Positions 33,101-48,360 of a stretch of DNA of 64,000 nucleotides are shown here, piece by piece. Source of the DNA: Hippophae tibetana (Eukaryota > Streptophyta > Magnoliopsida > Rosales > Elaeagnaceae); contig CM072801.1 of the NCBI GenBank assembly GCA_037013495.1, positions 105,717,816 to 105,781,815 of the forward strand. The letters run 5' to 3'. The translations under genes were made by a program, and so were the position numbers. The notes beneath the pieces were generated by a model. The model did no database searches and was not told where the DNA came from. It saw only the letters and a list, made by a program, of their open reading frames with translations. Position 1 is the first letter of the stretch; each line of letters starts with the position of its first letter.

Positions 33101-36100
33101 TTTAGTAAATCTAATATATTAAGATAGATATTCTACTTTGGCCAACCAAGGTTTCGATACCATATGATATGGATCTTTTATGCGGACCATTTTGGAAACC
33201 ATGCACTCAAAGGAATGAGAAAGATTGAATTGCTAAGAACATGGTTAATATAATCAAATTTGAACAATTAAGAACACGATTAGAAAACCATGCAAAAATG
33301 TGAGTCCAAACTATTACACTTCGGAAAGTAGTGTAAGCAATGGAATTTGGGTTCTAAAAAGTGGAAAACTGAACTATTTTTTACTTTAATTATTTTGCAA
33401 ATTCAAATGAGTTTAGATTTGATATTTTATAATAGTCGTTTTGATGTATGACTTAAAAGTTATAACAGTTTAAAGTTAGAACCTCAATAAATAATTTCTT
33501 TTTTTTAAATTACGAACTATAGAAATTTTGTTGTTTTTTATTCAGGAGCAAAGATAGGTTGAACACCGACAACAAAGAACATGAAAATGATACAGTGAAT
33601 TAAAAGAATAGTACGAAATGAAATGCAAATAAGAAAATAATGACAACAAAATCTAAAGAAAACAAAACACTTGTAGAAATAGTTGTTTCTGTAATCGTGA
33701 TTTGGACCAAAAGTATGCAAAAAACAATAAAATGGAAACCTTTATTAAATTGCAAATTCAAAAAATAGATATATTAAGAGAGATATTCTATTTTGGGCAA
33801 CCATGGCTTCGATACCAAATGATACAGATCTTTTATGCGGACCATTTTGGAAACCATGCACTCAAAGGAATGAGAAAGATTGAATTGCTAAGAACATGGT
33901 TAATATAATCAAATTTGAACAATTAAGAACACGATTAGAAAACCACGCAAAAATGTGAATCCAAACTATTACACTTCGGAAAGTAGTGTAAGCAATGGAA
34001 TTTGTGTTCTAAAAAGTGGAAAACTGAACTATTTTTTACTTTATGTTTTTGCAAATTCAAATGAGTTTAGATTTGATATTTTATAATAGTCGTTTTGATG
34101 TATGACTTGAAAGTTATAACAGTTTAAAGTTAGAACCTCAATAAATAATTTCTTTTTTCTAAATTACGAACTATAGAAATTTTGTTGTTTTTTATTCAGG
34201 AGCAAAGATAGGTTGAACACCGACAACAAAGAACATGAAAATGATACAGTGAATTAAAAGAATAGTACGAAATGAAATGCAAATAAGAAAATAATGACAA
34301 CAAAATCTAAAGAAAACAAAACACTTATAGAAATAGTTGTTTCTGTAATCGTGATTTGGACCAAAAGAATGCAAAAAACAATAAAATGGAAACCTTTAGT
34401 AAATCTAATATATTAAGATAGATATTCTACTTTGGCCAACCAAGTTTTCGATACCATATGATACGGATCTTTTATGCGGACCATTTTGGAAACCATGCAC
34501 TCAAAGGAATGAGAAAGATTGAATTGCTAAGAACATGGTTAATATAATCAAATTTGAACAATTAAGAACACGATTAGAAAACCACGCAAAAATGTGTGAC
34601 GAAACTATTAGAGTCGGAAAGTAGTGTAAGCAATGGAATTTGGGTTCTAAAAAGTGGAAAAATGAACTATTTTTTACTTTATGTTTTTGCAAATTCAAAT
34701 GAGTTTAGATTTGATATTTTATAATAGTCGTTTTGATGTATGACTTAAAAGTTATAACAGTTTAAAGTTAGAACCTCAATAAATAATTTCTTTTTTCTAA
34801 ATTACGAACTATAGAAATTTTGTTGTTTTTTATTCAGGAGCAAAGATAGGTTGAACACCGACAACAAAGAACATGAAAATGATACAGCGAATTAAAAGAA
34901 TAGTACGAAATGAAATGCAAATAAGAAAATAATGACAACAAAATCTAAAGAAAACAAAACACTTGTAGAAATAGTTGTTTCTGTAATCGTGATTTGGACC
35001 AAAAGTATGCAAAAAACAATAACATGGAAACCTTTAGTAAATCTAATATATTAAGATAGATATTCTAGTTTCGGCAACCAAGGCTTCGATACCATATGAT
35101 ACGGATCTTTTATGCGGACCATTTTGGAAACCATGCACTCAAAGGAATGAGAAAGATTGAATTGCTAAGAACATGGTTAATATAATCAAATTTGAACAAT
35201 TAAGAACACGATTAGAAAACCACGCAAAAATGTGAGTCCAAACTATTACACTTCGGAAAGTAGTGTAAGCAATGGAATTTGGGTTCTAAAAAGTGGAAAA
35301 CTGAACTATTTTTTACTTTATGTTTTTGCAAATTCAAATGAGTTTAGATTTAATATTTTATAATAGTCGTTTTGATGTATGACTTAAAAGTTATAACAGT
35401 TTAAAGTTGGAACCTCAATTCATAATTTCTTTTTTTTAAATTACGAACTATAGAAATTTTGTTGTTTTTTATTCAGGAGCAAAGATAGGTTGAACACCGA
35501 CAACAAAGAACATGAAAATGATACAGCGAATTAAAAGAATAGTACGAAATGAAATGCAAATAAGAAAATAATGACAACAAAATCTAAAGAAAACAAAACA
35601 CTTGTAGAAATAGTTGTTTCTGTAATCGTGATTTGGACCAAAAGTATGCAAAAAACAATAACATGGAAACCTTTAGTAAATCTAATATATTAAGATAGAT
35701 ATTCTAGTTTGGGCAACCAAGGCTTCGATACCATATGATACGGATCTTTTATGCGGACCATTTTGGAAACCATGCACTCAAAGGAATGAGAAAGATTGAA
35801 TTGCTAAGAACATGGTTAATATAATCAAATTTGAACAATTAAGAACACGATTAGAAAACCATGCAAAAATGTGAGTCCAAACTATTACACTTCGGAAAGT
35901 AGTGTAAGCAATGGAATTTGGGTTCTAAAAAGTGGAAAACTGAACTATTTTTTACTTTATGTTTTTTGAAAATTCAAATGAGTTTAGATTTGATATTTTA
36001 TAATAGTCGTTTTGATGTATGACTTAAAAGTTATAACAGTTTAAAGTTAGAAGCTCAATAAATAATTTCTTTTTTTTAAATTACGAACTATAGAAATTTT

Positions 36101-37380
36101 GTTGTTTTTTATTCAGGAGCAAAGATAGGTTGAACACCGACAACAAAGAACATGAAAATGATACAGTGAATTAAAAGAATAGTACGAAATGAAATGCAAA
36201 TAAGAAAATAATGACAACAAAATCTAAAGAAAACAAAACACTTGTAGAAATAGTTGTTTCTGTAATCGTGATTTGGACCAAAAGTATGCAAAAAAAAATA
36301 AAATGGAAACCTTTAGTAAATCTAATATATTAAGATAGATATTCCAGTTTGGGCAACCAAGGCTTCGATACCATATGATACAGATCTTTTATGCGGACCA
36401 TTTTGGAAACCATGCACTCAAAGGAATGAGAAAGATTGAATTGCTAAGAACATGGTTAATATAATCAAATTTGAACAATTAAGAACACGATTAGAAAACC
36501 ACGCAAAAATGTGAGTCCAAACTATTACACTTCGGAAAGTAGTGTAAGCAATGGAATTTGGGTTCTAAAAAGTGGAAAACTGAACTATTTTTTACTTTAA
36601 TTATTTTGCAAATTCAAATGAGTTTAGATTTGATATTTTATAATAGTCGTTTTGATGTATGACTTAAAAGTTATAACAGTTTAAAGTTAGAACCTCAATA
36701 AATAATTTCTTTTTTTTAAATTACGAACTATAGAAATTTTGTTGTTTTTTATTCAGGAGCAAAGATAGGTTGAACACCGACAACAAAGAACATGAAAATG
36801 ATACAGTGAATTAAAAGAATAGTACGAAATGAAATGCAAATAAGAAAATAATGACAACAAAATCTAAAGAAAACAAAACACTTGTAGAAATAGTTGTTTC
36901 TGTAATCGTGATTTGGACCAAAAGTATGCAAAAAACAATAAAATGGAAACCTTTATTAAATTGCAAATTCAAAAAATAGATATATTAAGAGAGATATTCT
37001 ATTTTGGGCAACCATGGCTTCGATACCAAATGATACAGATCTTTTATGCGGACCATTTTGGAAACCATGCACTCAAAGGAATGAGAAAGATTGAATTGCT
37101 AAGAACATGGTTAATATAATCAAATTTGAACAATTAAGAACACGATTAGAAAACCACGCAAAAATGTGAATCCAAACTATTACACTTCGGAAAGTAGTGT
37201 AAGCAATGGAATTTGTGTTCTAAAAAGTGGAAAACTGAACTATTTTTTACTTTATGTTTTTGCAAATTCAAATGAGTTTAGATTTGATATTTTATAATAG
37301 TCGTTTTGATGTATGACTTAAAAGTTATAACAGTTTAAAGTTAGAACCTCAATAAATAATTTCTTTTTTCTAAATTACGA
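30190..37380. repeat. Pentameric higher-order repeat, 3211 bp, about 2.2 copies
   Basis: Equivalent points recur at exactly 3211 bp: 30327, 33538, 36749; 30491, 33702, 36913; 31619 and 34830; 32258 and 35469; 32898 and 36109. The unit is four short monomers and one long one (4 x ~639.5 plus ~653). Copies are nearly identical but mosaic: the monomer at 33081 matches the one at 41431 better than 36292. Part of the unit (30981-33300) appears again at 39332-41650, offset 8351. Confidence 0.85.
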
Positions 37381-39331
37381 ACTATCGAAATTTTGTTGTT
37401 TTTTATTCAGGAGCAAAGATAGGTTGAACACCGACAACAAAGAACATGAAAATGATACAGTGAATTAAAAGAATAGTACGAAATGAAATGCAAATAAGAA
37501 AATAATGACAACAAAATCTAAAGAAAACAAAAGACTTGTAGAATTAGTTGTTTCTTTAATTGTGATAAGGACCAAAAGAATGCAAAAAACAATAAAATGG
37601 AAACCTTTAGTAAATCTAATATATTAAGATAGATATTCTATTTTGGGCAACTGAGGCTTCGATACCAATTAATACAGATCATTTATGCGGACCATTTTGG
37701 AAACCATGCACTCAAAGGAATGAGAAAGATTGAATTGCTAAGAACATGTTTAATATAATCAAATTTGAACAATTAAGAACACGATTAGAAAACCACGCAA
37801 AAATGTGTGACCAAACTATTAGAGTCGGAAAGTAGTGTAAGCGATGGAATTTGGGTTCTAAAAAGTGGACAACTGAACTATTTTTTACTTTAGGTTTTTG
37901 CAAATTGTAATAAGTTTAGATTTGATATTTTATAATAGTCGTTTTGATGTATGACTTAAAAGTTATAACAGTTTAAAGTTAGAACCTCAATAAATAATTT
38001 CTTTTTTCTAAATTACGAACTATAGAAATTTTGTTGTTTTTTATTCAGGAGCAAAGATAGGTTGAACACCGACAACAAAGAACATGAAAATGATACAGTG
38101 AATTAAAAGAATAGTACGAAATGAAATGCAAATAAGAAAATAATGACAACAAAATCTAAAGAAAACAAAACACTTATAGAAATAGTTGTTTCTGTAATCG
38201 TGATTTGGACCAAAAGAATGCAAAAAACAATAAAATGGAAACCTTTAGTAAATCTAATATATTAAGATAGATATTCTACTTTGGCCAACCAAGGCTTCGA
38301 TACCATATGATACGGATCTTTTATGCGGACCATTTTGGAAACCATGCACTCAAAGGAATGAGAAAGATTGAATTGCTAAGAACATGGTTAATATAATCAA
38401 ATTTGAACAATTAAGAACACGATTAGAAAACCACGCAAAAATGTGTGACGAAACTATTAGAGTCGGAAAGTAGTGTAAGCGATGGAATTTGGGTTCTAAA
38501 AAGTGGACAACTGAACTATTTTTTACTTTATGTTTTTGCAAATTGTAATAAGTTTAGATTTGATATTTTATAATAGTCGTTTTGATGTATGACTTAAAAG
38601 TTATAACAGGTTAAAGTTGGAACCTCAATTCATAATTTCTTTTTTTTAAATTACGAACTCCAGAAATTTTGTTGTTTTTTATTCAGGAGCAAAGATAGGT
38701 TGAACACCGAAAACAAAGAACAGGAAAATGATACAGTGAATGAACGGAAAAGTACGAAATGAAATGCAAATAAGAAAATAATGACAACAAAATCGAAGGA
38801 AAACAAAGGACTTGTAGAAATATTTGTTTCTTTAATTATGATTTGGACGAAAAGAATACAAAAAACAATAAAATGGAAAACTTTATTAAATTGCAAATTC
38901 AAAAAATAGATATATTAAGAGAGATATTCTATTTTGGGCAACCATGGCTTCGATACCAAATGATACGGATCTTTTATGCAGACCATTTTGGAAACCATGA
39001 ACTCAAAGAAATGAGAAAGATTGAATTTCTAAGAACATGGTTAATATAATCAAATTTGAACAATTAAGAACACGATTAGAAAACCACGCAAAAATGTATG
39101 ACCAAACTATTAGAGTCGGAAAGTAGTGTAAGCGATGGAATTTGGGTTCTAAAAAGTGGACAACTGAACTATTTTTTACTTTAGGTTTTTGCAAATTGTA
39201 ATAAGTTTAGATTTGATATTTTATAATAGTCGTTTTGATGTATGACTTGAAAGTTATAACAGTTTAAAGTTAGAACCTCAATAAATAATTTCTTTTTTCT
39301 AAATTACGAACTATAGAAATTTTGTTGTTTT

Positions 39332-41650
39332 TTATTCAGGAGCAAAGATAGGTTGAACACCGACAACAAAGAACATGAAAATGATACAGTGAATTAAAAG
39401 AATAGTACGAAATGAAATGCAAATAAGAAAATAATGACAACAAAATCTAAAGAAAACAAAACACTTATAGAAATAGTTGTTTCTGTAATCGTGATTTGGA
39501 CCAAAAGAATGCAAAAAACAATAAAATGGAAACCTTTAGTAAATCTAATATATTAAGATAGATATTCTACTTTGGCCAACCAAGTTTTCGATACCATATG
39601 ATACGGATCTTTTATGCGGACCATTTTGGAAACCATGCACTCAAAGGAATGAGAAAGATTGAATTGCTAAGAACATGGTTAATATAATCAAATTTGAACA
39701 ATTAAGAACACGATTAGAAAACCACGCAAAAATGTGTGACGAAACTATTAGAGTCGGAAAGTAGTGTAAGCAATGGAATTTGGGTTCTAAAAAGTGGAAA
39801 AATGAACTATTTTTTACTTTATGTTTTTGCAAATTCAAATGAGTTTAGATTTGATATTTTATAATAGTCGTTTTGATGTATGACTTAAAAGTTATAACAG
39901 TTTAAAGTTAGAACCTCAATAAATAATTTCTTTTTTCTAAATTACGAACTATAGAAATTTTGTTGTTTTTTATTCAGGAGCAAAGATAGGTTGAACACCG
40001 ACAACAAAGAACATGAAAATGATACAGCGAATTAAAAGAATAGTACGAAATGAAATGCAAATAAGAAAATAATGACAACAAAATCTAAAGAAAACAAAAC
40101 ACTTGTAGAAATAGTTGTTTCTGTAATCGTGATTTGGACCAAAAGTATGCAAAAAACAATAACATGGAAACCTTTAGTAAATCTAATATATTAAGATAGA
40201 TATTCTAGTTTCGGCAACCAAGGCTTCGATACCATATGATACGGATCTTTTATGCGGACCATTTTGGAAACCATGCACTCAAAGGAATGAGAAAGATTGA
40301 ATTGCTAAGAACATGGTTAATATAATCAAATTTGAACAATTAAGAACACGATTAGAAAACCACGCAAAAATGTGAGTCCAAACTATTACACTTCGGAAAG
40401 TAGTGTAAGCAATGGAATTTGGGTTCTAAAAAGTGGAAAACTGAACTATTTTTTACTTTATGTTTTTGCAAATTCAAATGAGTTTAGATTTGATATTTTA
40501 TAATAGTCGTTTTGATGTATGACTTAAAAGTTATAACAGTTTAAAGTTGGAACCTCAATTCATAATTTCTTTTTTTTAAATTACGAACTATAGAAATTTT
40601 GTTGTTTTTTATTCAGGAGCAAAGATAGGTTGAACACCGACAACAAAGAACATGAAAATGATACAGCGAATTAAAAGAATAGTACGAAATGAAATGCAAA
40701 TAAGAAAATAATGACAACAAAATCTAAAGAAAACAAAACACTTGTAGAAATAGTTGTTTCTGTAATCGTGATTTGGACCAAAAGTATGCAAAAAACAATA
40801 ACATGGAAACCTTTAGTAAATCTAATATATTAAGATAGATATTCTAGTTTGGGCAACCAAGGCTTCGATACCATATGATACGGATCTTTTATGCGGACCA
40901 TTTTGGAAACCATGCACTCAAAGGAATGAGAAAGATTGAATTGCTAAGAACATGGTTAATATAATCAAATTTGAACAATTAAGAACACGATTAGAAAACC
41001 ATGCAAAAATGTGAGTCCAAACTATTACACTTCGGAAAGTAGTGTAAGCAATGGAATTTGGGTTCTAAAAAGTGGAAAACTGAACTATTTTTTACTTTAT
41101 GTTTTTTGAAAATTCAAATGAGTTTAGATTTGATATTTTATAATAGTCGTTTTGATGTATGACTTAAAAGTTATAACAGTTTAAAGTTAGAACCTCAATA
41201 AATAATTTCTTTTTTTTAAATTACAAACTATAGAAATTTTGTTGTTTTTTATTCAGGAGCAAAGATAGGTTGAACACCGACAACAAAGAACATGAAAATG
41301 ATACAGTGAATTAAAAGAATAGTACGAAATGAAATGCAAATAAGAAAATAATGACAACAAAATCTAAAGAAAACAAAACACTTGTAGAAATAGTTGTTTC
41401 TGTAATTGTGATTTGGACCAAAAGAATGCAAAAAACAATAAAATGGAAACCTTTAGTAAATCTAATATATTAAGATAGATATTCTACTTTGGCCAACCAA
41501 GGTTTCGATACCATATGATATGGATCTTTTATGCGGACCATTTTGGAAACCATGCACTCAAAGGAATGAGAAAGATTGAATTGCTAAGAACATGGTTAAT
41601 ATAATCAAATTTGAACAATTAAGAACACGATTAGAAAACCATGCAAAAAT
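39332..41650. repeat. Displaced partial copy of the pentamer
   Basis: Four consecutive points (39332, 39970, 40609, 41249) match 30981, 31619, 32258 and 32898 at a constant 8351-bp offset. Rare variants are shared, such as GTTTTTTGAAAATTCAAATG (near 32750, 35960 and 41101) and ATATGATATGGATC (near 33163 and 41514). It is separated from the main pentamer block by about 2 kb of other B monomers (37.4-39.3 kb). Confidence 0.8.
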
Positions 41651-41749
41651 GTGAGTCCAAACTATTACACTTCGGAAAGTAGTGTAAGCAATGGAATTTG
41701 GGTTCTAAAAAGTGGAAAACTGAACTGTTTTTTACTTTATGTTTTTGCA

Positions 41750-44700
41750 AATTCAAATGAGTTTAGATTTGATATTTTATAATAGTCGTTTTGATGTATG
41801 ACTTAAAAGTTATAACAGGTTAAAGTTGGAACCTCAATTCATAATTTCTTTTTTTTAAATTACGAACTCCAGAAATTTTGTTGTTTTTTATTCAGGAGCA
41901 AAGATAGGTTGAACACCGAAAACAAAGAACAGGAAAATGATACAGTGAATGAACGGAAAAGTATGAAATGAAATGCAAATAAGAAAATAATGACAACAAA
42001 ATCGAAGGAAAACAAAGGACTTGTAGAAATATTTGTTTCTTTAATTATGATTTGGACGAAAAGAATACAAAAAACAATAAAATGGAAAACTTTATTAAAT
42101 TGCAAATTCAAAAAATAGATATATTAAGAGAGATATTCTATTTTGGGCAACCATGGCTTCGATACCAAATGATACGGATCTTTTATGCAGACCATTTTGG
42201 AAACCATGAACTCAAAGAAATGAGAAAGATTGAATTTCTAAGAACATGGTTAATATAATCAAATTTGAACAATTAAGAACACGATTAGAAAACCACGCAA
42301 AAATGTGAATCCAAACTATTACACTTCGGAAAGTAGTGTAAGCAATGGAATTTGGGTTCTAAAAAGTGGAAAACTGAACTATTTTTTACTTTATGTTTTT
42401 GCAAATTCAAATGAGTTTAGATTTGATATTTTATAATAGTCGTTTTGATATATGACTTGAAAGTTATAACAGTTTAAAGTTAGAACCTCAATAAATAATT
42501 TCTTTTTTCTAAATTACGAACTATAGAAATTTTGTTGTTTTTTATTCAGGAGCAAAGATAGGTTGAACACCGACAACAAAGAACATGAAAATGATACAGT
42601 GAATTAAAAGAATAGTACGAAATGAAATGCAAATAAGAAAATAATGACAACAAAATCTAAAGAAAACAAAAGACTTGTAGAATTAGTTGTTTCTTTAATC
42701 GTGATAAGGACCAAAATAATGCAAAAAACAATAAAATGGAAACCTTTAGTAAATCTAATATATTAAGATAGATATTCTATTTTGGGCAACCAAGGCTTCG
42801 ATACAATATGATACGGATCTTTTATGCGGACCATTTTGGAAACCATGCACTCAAAGGAATGAGAAAGATTGAATTGCTAAGAACATGGTTAATATAATCA
42901 AATTTGAACAATTAAGAACACGATTAGAAAACCACGCAAAAATGTGTGACCAAACTATTACACTTCGGAAAGTAGTGTAAACGATGGAATTTGGGTTCTA
43001 AAAAGTGGACAACTGAACTATTTTTTACTTTAGGTTTTTGCAAATTGTAATAAGTTTAGATTTGATATTTTATAATAGTCGTTTTGATGTATGACTTAAA
43101 AGTTATAACAGTTTAAAGTTGGAACCTCAATTCATAATTTCTTTTTTTTAAATTACGAACTATAGAAATTTTGTTGTTTTTTATTCAGGAGCAAAGATAG
43201 GTTGAACAACGACAACAAAGAACATGAAAATGATACAGCGAATTAAAAGAATAGTACGAAATGAAATGCAAATAAGAAAATAATGACAACAAAATCTAAA
43301 GAAAACAAAACACTTGTAGAAATAGTTGTTTCTGTAATCGTGATTTGGACCAAAAGTATGCAAAAAACAATAACATGGAAACCTTTAGTAAATCTAATAT
43401 ATTAAGATAGATATTCTAGTTTCGGCAACCAAGGCTTCGATACCATATGATACGGATCTTTTATGCGGACCATTTTGGAAACCATGCACTCAAAGGAATG
43501 AGAAAGATTGAATTGCTAAGAACATGGTTAATATAATCAAATTTGAACAATTAAGAACACGATTAGAAAACCACGCAAAAATGTGAGTCCAAACTATTAC
43601 ACTTCGGAAAGTAGTGTAAGCAATGGAATTTGGGTTCTAAAAAGTGGAAAACTGAACTATTTTTTACTTTATGTTTTTGCAAATTCAAATGAGTTTAGAT
43701 TTGATATTTTATAATAGTCGTTTTGATGTATGACTTAAAAGTTATAACAGTTTAAAGTTAGAACCTCAATAAATAATTTCTTTTTTTTAAATTACAAACT
43801 ATAGAAATTTTGTTGTTTTTTATTCAGGAGCAAAGATAGGTTGAACACCGACAACAAAGAACATGAAAATGATACAGTGAATTAAAAGAATAGTACGAAA
43901 TGAAATGCAAATAAGAAAATAATGACAACAAAATCTAAAGAAAACAAAACACTTGTAGAAATAGTTGTTTCTGTAATCGTGATTTGGACCAAAAGAATGC
44001 AAAAAACAATAAAATGGAAACCTTTAGTAAATCTAATATATTAAGATAGATATTCTACTTTGGCTAACCAAGGCTTCGATACCATATGATACGGATCTTT
44101 TATGCGGACCATTTTGGAAACCATGCACTCAAAGGAATGAGAAAGATTGAATTGCTAAGAACATGGTTAATATAATCAAATTTGAACAATTAAGAACACG
44201 ATTAGAAAACCATGCAAAAATGTGAGTCCAAACTATTACACTTCGGAAAGTAGTGTAAGCAATGGAATTTGGGTTCTAAAAAGTGGAAAACTGAACTGTT
44301 TTTTACTTTATGTTTTTGCAAATTCAAATGAGTTTAGATTTGATATTTTATAATATTCGTTTTGATGTATGACTTAAAAGTTATAACAGGTTAAAGTTGG
44401 AACCTCAATTCATAATTTCTTTTTTTTTAAATTACGAACTCCAGAAATTTTGTTTATTTTTATTCAGGAGCAAAGATAGGTTGAACACCGAAAACAAAGA
44501 ACAGGAAAATGATACAGTGAATGAACGGAAAAGTACAAAATGAAATGCAAATAAGAAAATAATGACAACAAAATCGAAGGAAAACAAAGGACTTGTAGAA
44601 ATATTTGTTTCTTTAATTATGATTTGGACGAAAAGAATACAAAAAACAATAAAATGGAAAACTTTATTAAATTGCAAATTCAAAAAATAGATATATTAAG

Positions 44701-47650
44701 AGAGATATTCTATTTTGGGCAACCATGGCTTCGATACCAAATGATACGGATCTTTTATGCAGACCATTTTGGAAACCATGAACTCAAAGAAATGAGAAAG
44801 ATTGAATTTCTAAGAACATGGTTAATATAATCAAATTTGAACAATTAAGAACACGATTAGAAAACCACGCAAAAATGTGAATCCAAACTATTACACTTCG
44901 GAAAGTAGTGTAAGCAATGGAATTTGGGTTCTAAAAAGTGGAAAACTGAACTATTTTTTACTTTATGTTTTTGCAAATTCAAATGAGTTTAGATTTGATA
45001 TTTTATAATAGTCGTTTTGATGTATGACTTAAAAGTTATAACAGTTTAAAGTTAGAACCTCAATAAATAATTTCTTTTTTCTAAATTACGAACTATAGAA
45101 ATTTTGTTGTTTTTTATTCAGGAGCAAAGATAGGTTGAACACCGACAACAAAGAACATGAAAATGATACAGTGAATTACAAGAATAGTACGAAATGAAAT
45201 GCAAATAAGAAAATAATAACAACAAAATCTAAAGAAAACAAAAGACTTGTAGAATTAGTTGTTTCTTTAATCGTGATAAGGACCAAAAGAATGCAAAAAA
45301 CAATAAAATGGAAACCTTTAGTAAATCTAATATATTAAGATAGATATTCTATTTTGGGCAACCAAGGCTTCGATACCATATGATACGGATCTTTTATGCG
45401 GACCATTTTGGAAACCATGCACTCAAAGGAATGAGAAAGATTGAATTGCTAAGAACATGGTTAATATAATCAAATTTGAACAATTAAGAACACGATTAGA
45501 AAACCACGCAAAAATGTGTGACCAAACTATTACACTTCGGAAAGTAGTGTAAACGATGGAATTTGGGTTCTAAAAAGTGGACAACTGAACTATTTTTTAC
45601 TTTAGGTTTTTGCAAATTGTAATAAGTTTAGATTTGATATTTTATAATAGTCGTTTTGATGTATGACTTAAAAGTTATAACAGTTTAAAGTTGGAACCTC
45701 AATTCATAATTTCTTTTTTTTAAATTACGAACTATAGAAATTTTGTTGTTTTTTATTCAGGAGCAAAGATAGGTTGAACACTGACAACAAAGAACATGAA
45801 AATGATACAGCGAATTAAAAGAATAGTACGAAATGAAATGCAAATAAGAAAATAATGACAACAAAATCTAAAGAAAACAAAACACTTGTAGAAATAGTTG
45901 TTTCTGTAATCGTGATTTGGACCAAAAGTATGCAAAAAACAATAACATGGAAACCTTTAGTAAATCTAATATATTAAGATAGATATTCTAGTTTGGGCAA
46001 CCAAGGCTTCGATACCATATGATACGGATCTTTTATGCGGACCATTTTGGAAACCATGCACTCAAAGGAATGAGAAAGATTGAATTGCTAAGAACATGGT
46101 TAATATAATCAAATTTGAACAATTAAGAACACGATTAGAAAACCACGCAAAAATGTGAGTCCAAACTATTACACTTCGGAAAGTAGTGTAAGCAATGGAA
46201 TTTGGGTTCTAAAAAGTGGAAAACTGAACTATTTTTTACTTTATGTTTTTGCAAATTCGAATGAGTTTAGATTTGATATTTTATAATAGTCGTTTTGATG
46301 TATGACTTAAAAGTTATAACAGTTTAAAGTTAGAACCTCAATAAATAATTTCTTTTTTTTAAATTACAAACTATAGAAATTTTGTTGTTTTTTATTCAGG
46401 AGCAAAGATAGGTTGAACACCGACAACAAAGAACATGAAAATGATACAGTGAATTAAAAGAATAGTACGAAATGAAATGCAAATAAGAAAATAATGACAA
46501 CAAAATCTAAAGAAAACAAAACACTTGTAGAAATAGTTGTTTCTGTAATTGTGATTTGGACAAAAAGAATGCAAAAAACAATAAAATGGAAACCTTTAGT
46601 AAATCTAATATATTAAGATAGATATTCTACTTTGGCCAACCAAGGCTTCGATACCATATGATACGGATCTTTTATGCGGATCATTTTGGAAACCATGCAC
46701 TCAAAGGAATAAGAAAGATTGAATTGCTAAGAACATGGTTAATATAATCAAATTTGAACAATTAAGAACACGATTAGAAAACCACGCAAAAATGTGAGTC
46801 CAAACTATTACACTTCGGAAAGTAGAGTAAGCAATGGAATTTGGGTTCTAAAAAGTGGAAAACTGAACTGTTTTTTACTTTATGTTTTTGCAAATTCAAA
46901 TGAGTTTAGATTTGATATTTTATAATAGTCGTTTTGATGTATGACTTAAAAGTTATAACAGGTTAAAGTTGGAACCCCAATTCATAATTTCTTTTTTTTA
47001 AATTACGAACTCCAGAAATTTTGTTGTTTTTTATTCAGGAGCAAAGATAGGTTGAACACCGAAAACAAAGAACAGGAAAATGATACAGTGAATGAAAGGA
47101 AAAGTACGAAATGAAATGCAAATAACAAAATAATGACAACAAAATCGAAGGAAAACAAAGGACTTGTAGAAATATTTGTTTCTTTAATTATGATTTGGAC
47201 GAAAAGAATACAAAAAACAATAAAATGGAAAACTTTATTAAATTGCAAATTCAAAAAATAGATATATTAAGAGAGATATTCTATTTTGGGCAACCATGGC
47301 TTCGATACCAAATGATACGGATCTTTTATGCAGACCATTTTGGAAACCATGAACTCAAAGAAATGAAAAAGATTGAATTTCTAAGAACATGGTTAATATA
47401 ATCAAAATTTGAACAATTAAGAACACGATTAGAAAACCACGCAAAAATGTGAATCCAAACTATTACACTTCGGAAAGTAGTGTAAGCAATGGAATTTGGG
47501 TTCTAAAAAGTGGAAAACTGAACTATTTTTTACTTTATGTTTTTGCAAATTCAAATGAGTTTAGATTTGATATTTTATAATAGTCGTTTTGATGTATGAC
47601 TTAAAAGTTATAACAGTTTAAAGTTAGAACCTCAATAAATAATTTCTTTT
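41750..47650. repeat. Tetrameric higher-order repeat, 2572 bp, about 2.3 copies
   Basis: Equivalent points: 41860, 44432, 47003; 42052, 44624, 47195; 43181 and 45753; 43820 and 46392. Offsets are 2572 then 2571. The unit is one long monomer carrying GGACGAAAAGAATAC and ATTGCAAATTC, plus three short monomers. One of the short ones carries the marker GTGATAAGGACC. Confidence 0.85.
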
Positions 47651-48360
47651 TTCTAAATTACGAACTATAGAAATTTTGTTGTTTTTTATTCAGGAGCAAA
47701 TATAGGTTGAACACCGAAAACAAAAAACATGAAAATGATACAGTGTATCAAAAGAAATATACGAAATGAAATGCAAATAAGAAAATAATGACAACAAAAT
47801 CTAAAGAAAACAAAAGACTTGTAGAATTAGTTGTTTCTTTAATTGTGATAAGGACCAAAAGAATGCAAAAAACAATAAAATCGAAAGCTTTAGTAAATCT
47901 AATATATTAAGATAGATATTCTATTTTGGGCAACTGAGGCTTCGATACCAATTGATACAGATCATTTATGCGGACCATTTTGGAAACCATGCACTCAAAG
48001 GAATGAGAAAGATGGAATTGCTAAGAACATGGTTAATATAATCAAATTTGAACAATTAAGAACACGATTAGAAAACCACGCAAAAATGTGAGACCAAACT
48101 ATTAGAGTCGGAAATTAGTGTAAGCGATAGAATTTGGGTTCTAAAAAGTGGACAATTGAACTATTTTTTACTTTATGTTTTTTCAAATTGAAATGAGTTT
48201 AGATTTGATATTTTATAATAGTCGTTTTGATGTATGACTCAAAAGTTATAACAGTTTAAAGTTGGAACCTTAATAAATAATTTCTTTTTTTTAAATTACG
48301 AACTCCAGAAATTTTGTTCTTTTTTATTTAGGAGCAAAGATAGGTTGAACACCGAAAACA

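Larger units (their letters stand above)
28961..48360. repeat. Satellite subfamily B (diverged, mixed 653 and ~639 bp)
   Basis: About 30 monomers set apart by linked variants: TTCAGGAGCAAAGATAGG in place of TTCAGGATCAAAGATTGG, GAACACCGACAAC, CAATAAATAATTT, GCAAATTCAAATGAG and CCATGCACTCAAAGG. Most also have ATTACACTTCGGAAAGTAG in place of ATTAGAGTCGGAAAGTAG. Short (~639) and long (~653) monomers are interleaved in regular orders that form the pentamer and tetramer repeats. Confidence 0.85.

Noticed and set aside
28961-48360. CRISPR-like regular repeats
   Set aside because: The repeat unit is hundreds of bases with no spacer structure and the context is a eukaryotic satellite.
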